A stretch of 18,575 nucleotides of DNA from JBDTLH01 sp039934875. GTDB lineage: Bacteria > Acidobacteriota > Terriglobia > Terriglobales > Acidobacteriaceae. Below are positions 15,521 to 18,575 of the stretch, in pieces. A model generated the notes under the pieces. That model was not told the DNA's origin, ran no database searches, and saw nothing but the letters and a program-made list of their open reading frames with translations. Both the position numbers and the translations under genes were made by a program. Each line of letters opens with the position of its first letter. Position 1 is the first letter of the stretch. The stretch covers positions 1-18,575 of the forward strand of contig JBDTLH010000202.1 in NCBI GenBank assembly GCA_039934875.1. The letters run 5' to 3'.

Positions 15521-15540
15521 CACCACCGGCAGGATGCCGG
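15498..15540. repeat. Twin hairpins with identical AGGAT loops
   Basis: First: arms GGGACGGGC (15498-15506) and GCCCGTCCC (15512-15520) around AGGAT. Second: arms CCGGC (15526-15530) and GCCGG (15536-15540) around AGGAT. Both have the GC-AGGAT-GC core. The layout, a long and a short hairpin sharing a loop, matches the twin TTTA hairpins at 11492-11546. Confidence 0.75.
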
Positions 15541-15547
15541 CGCAACA

Positions 15548-15584
15548 TGCTAATTGCTAATTGCTAATTGCTGACTGCTGACTG

Positions 15585-15589
<5 letters not shown>
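15548..15589 (-). repeat. Heptamer tandem repeat array overlapping the hppA stop codon
   Basis: Six 7-bp units, TGCTAAT three times, TGCTGAC twice and TGCTACT on the + strand. In the hppA sense they become TAGCAGT, CAGCAGT, CAGCAAT and TAGCAAT. The first TAG (complement of 15585-15587) is the hppA stop codon. The words match the array at 6986-7034 on the opposite strand. Confidence 0.9.
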
Positions 15590-18167
<2,578 letters not shown>

Positions 18168-18575
18168 AGAAATTCCTCCGAGAGGTGAACAGGGTTGAGA
18201 TCGATTAAGCAATGACTTTTAAGGGTTCCTGTCCATCATGCGCCGGAAACACTGGCCCAGAACTCGCGCTTCCACCTATTGATTGCTACAGAAGCTTGGC
18301 CGCGTGTCCAACGTGAAGCTGAAGGGACCATTGTCTCCCCCCGAATGGGAGAGGCAGATGGAACTCCCTTTATAACACTCTGGTCAAGGGCGGGTAAAGG
18401 AAGTACCGGGTCTATCTCAAGTCCGTCGTTCACCTTAGAAGCGGTCTAAGTCTCTAAGAGCTGGCTGTTGCGAGCAAAAAATGCATGGTTTTCACCGCTT
18501 TTCGATTGTGATTTTGTGCGTTTTTCATATCATTTTGACGTCTTTTTCACCCCCTTTCCCGGACCCTAGAAGAGC
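18168..18575 (-). promoter_or_regulatory. hppA leader and upstream region, no gene seen
   Basis: This 408-bp stretch has no credible coding sequence. GGAGG (complement of 18175-18179) is the hppA SD. A possible but weak minus-strand promoter is TTTACC/TATAAA (complements of 18393-18398 and 18369-18374, 18-bp spacing), which would give a leader of about 195 nt. A small inverted repeat, TCTCCC (18334-18339) and GGGAGA (18347-18352), lies inside that leader. Bases about 18475-18575 are AT-richer with + strand T runs. I recognise no riboswitch class. Confidence 0.4.

Noticed and set aside
18168..18575. Possible riboswitch in the long hppA leader
   Set aside because: Only one small 6-bp hairpin is visible and no known aptamer core could be recognised; a covariance-model scan would be decisive.

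Overview
The window is a stretch of high-GC bacterial chromosome that most resembles Acidobacteriota (Koribacter/Terriglobia-like). This placement is inferred from gene order, protein style and intergenic repeat style; no rRNA or other marker is present. Genes are tightly packed, and most of the window is core energy metabolism, not accessory DNA.

Bases 1-11891 (+ strand) form one respiratory gene cluster. It opens inside actB and continues with actC, actD, actE and actF, the iron-sulfur, NrfD-like, DUF3341 and cytochrome c subunits of Alternative Complex III (ACIII, quinol:cytochrome c oxidoreductase). A one-helix protein of unknown function follows, then a Sco-type copper chaperone, then coxB (with a fused cytochrome c domain), coxA (A2-type, YSHP motif), coxC and a subunit IV gene. 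The expected electron path is menaquinol to ActB/ActC, to haem c of ActA/ActE, to the haem c domain of CoxB, to CuA, to haem a and haem a3-CuB. Sco would supply copper for CuA. ActA and the N-terminus of ActB should lie just upstream.

Bases 11893-12503 (- strand) hold a small overlapping gene pair of visibly lower GC: a DUF5678-like protein and a retropepsin-like aspartic peptidase. They converge on the oxidase operon with a 1-nt gap and diverge from an OPT-family transporter (12683-14908, +). Bases 15060-18167 (- strand) carry a membrane proton pyrophosphatase (hppA) with a diverged motif set, and downstream of it a VOC/glyoxalase-like protein. Bases 18168-18575 are the hppA leader and upstream DNA, with no gene seen.

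The least explained signal is intergenic. Four arrays of 7-bp tandem repeats (6986-7034, 7061-7095, 15002-15050, 15548-15589) sit immediately after gene ends. Read in the sense of the preceding gene, all fit YAG-N4 or NAGCAAT. Two of them begin with a TAG that is itself the stop codon of the gene. Three sites also have GC-rich hairpins, two of them as twin hairpins with identical loops. I see no CRISPR array, tRNA, rRNA, IS element or phage gene.
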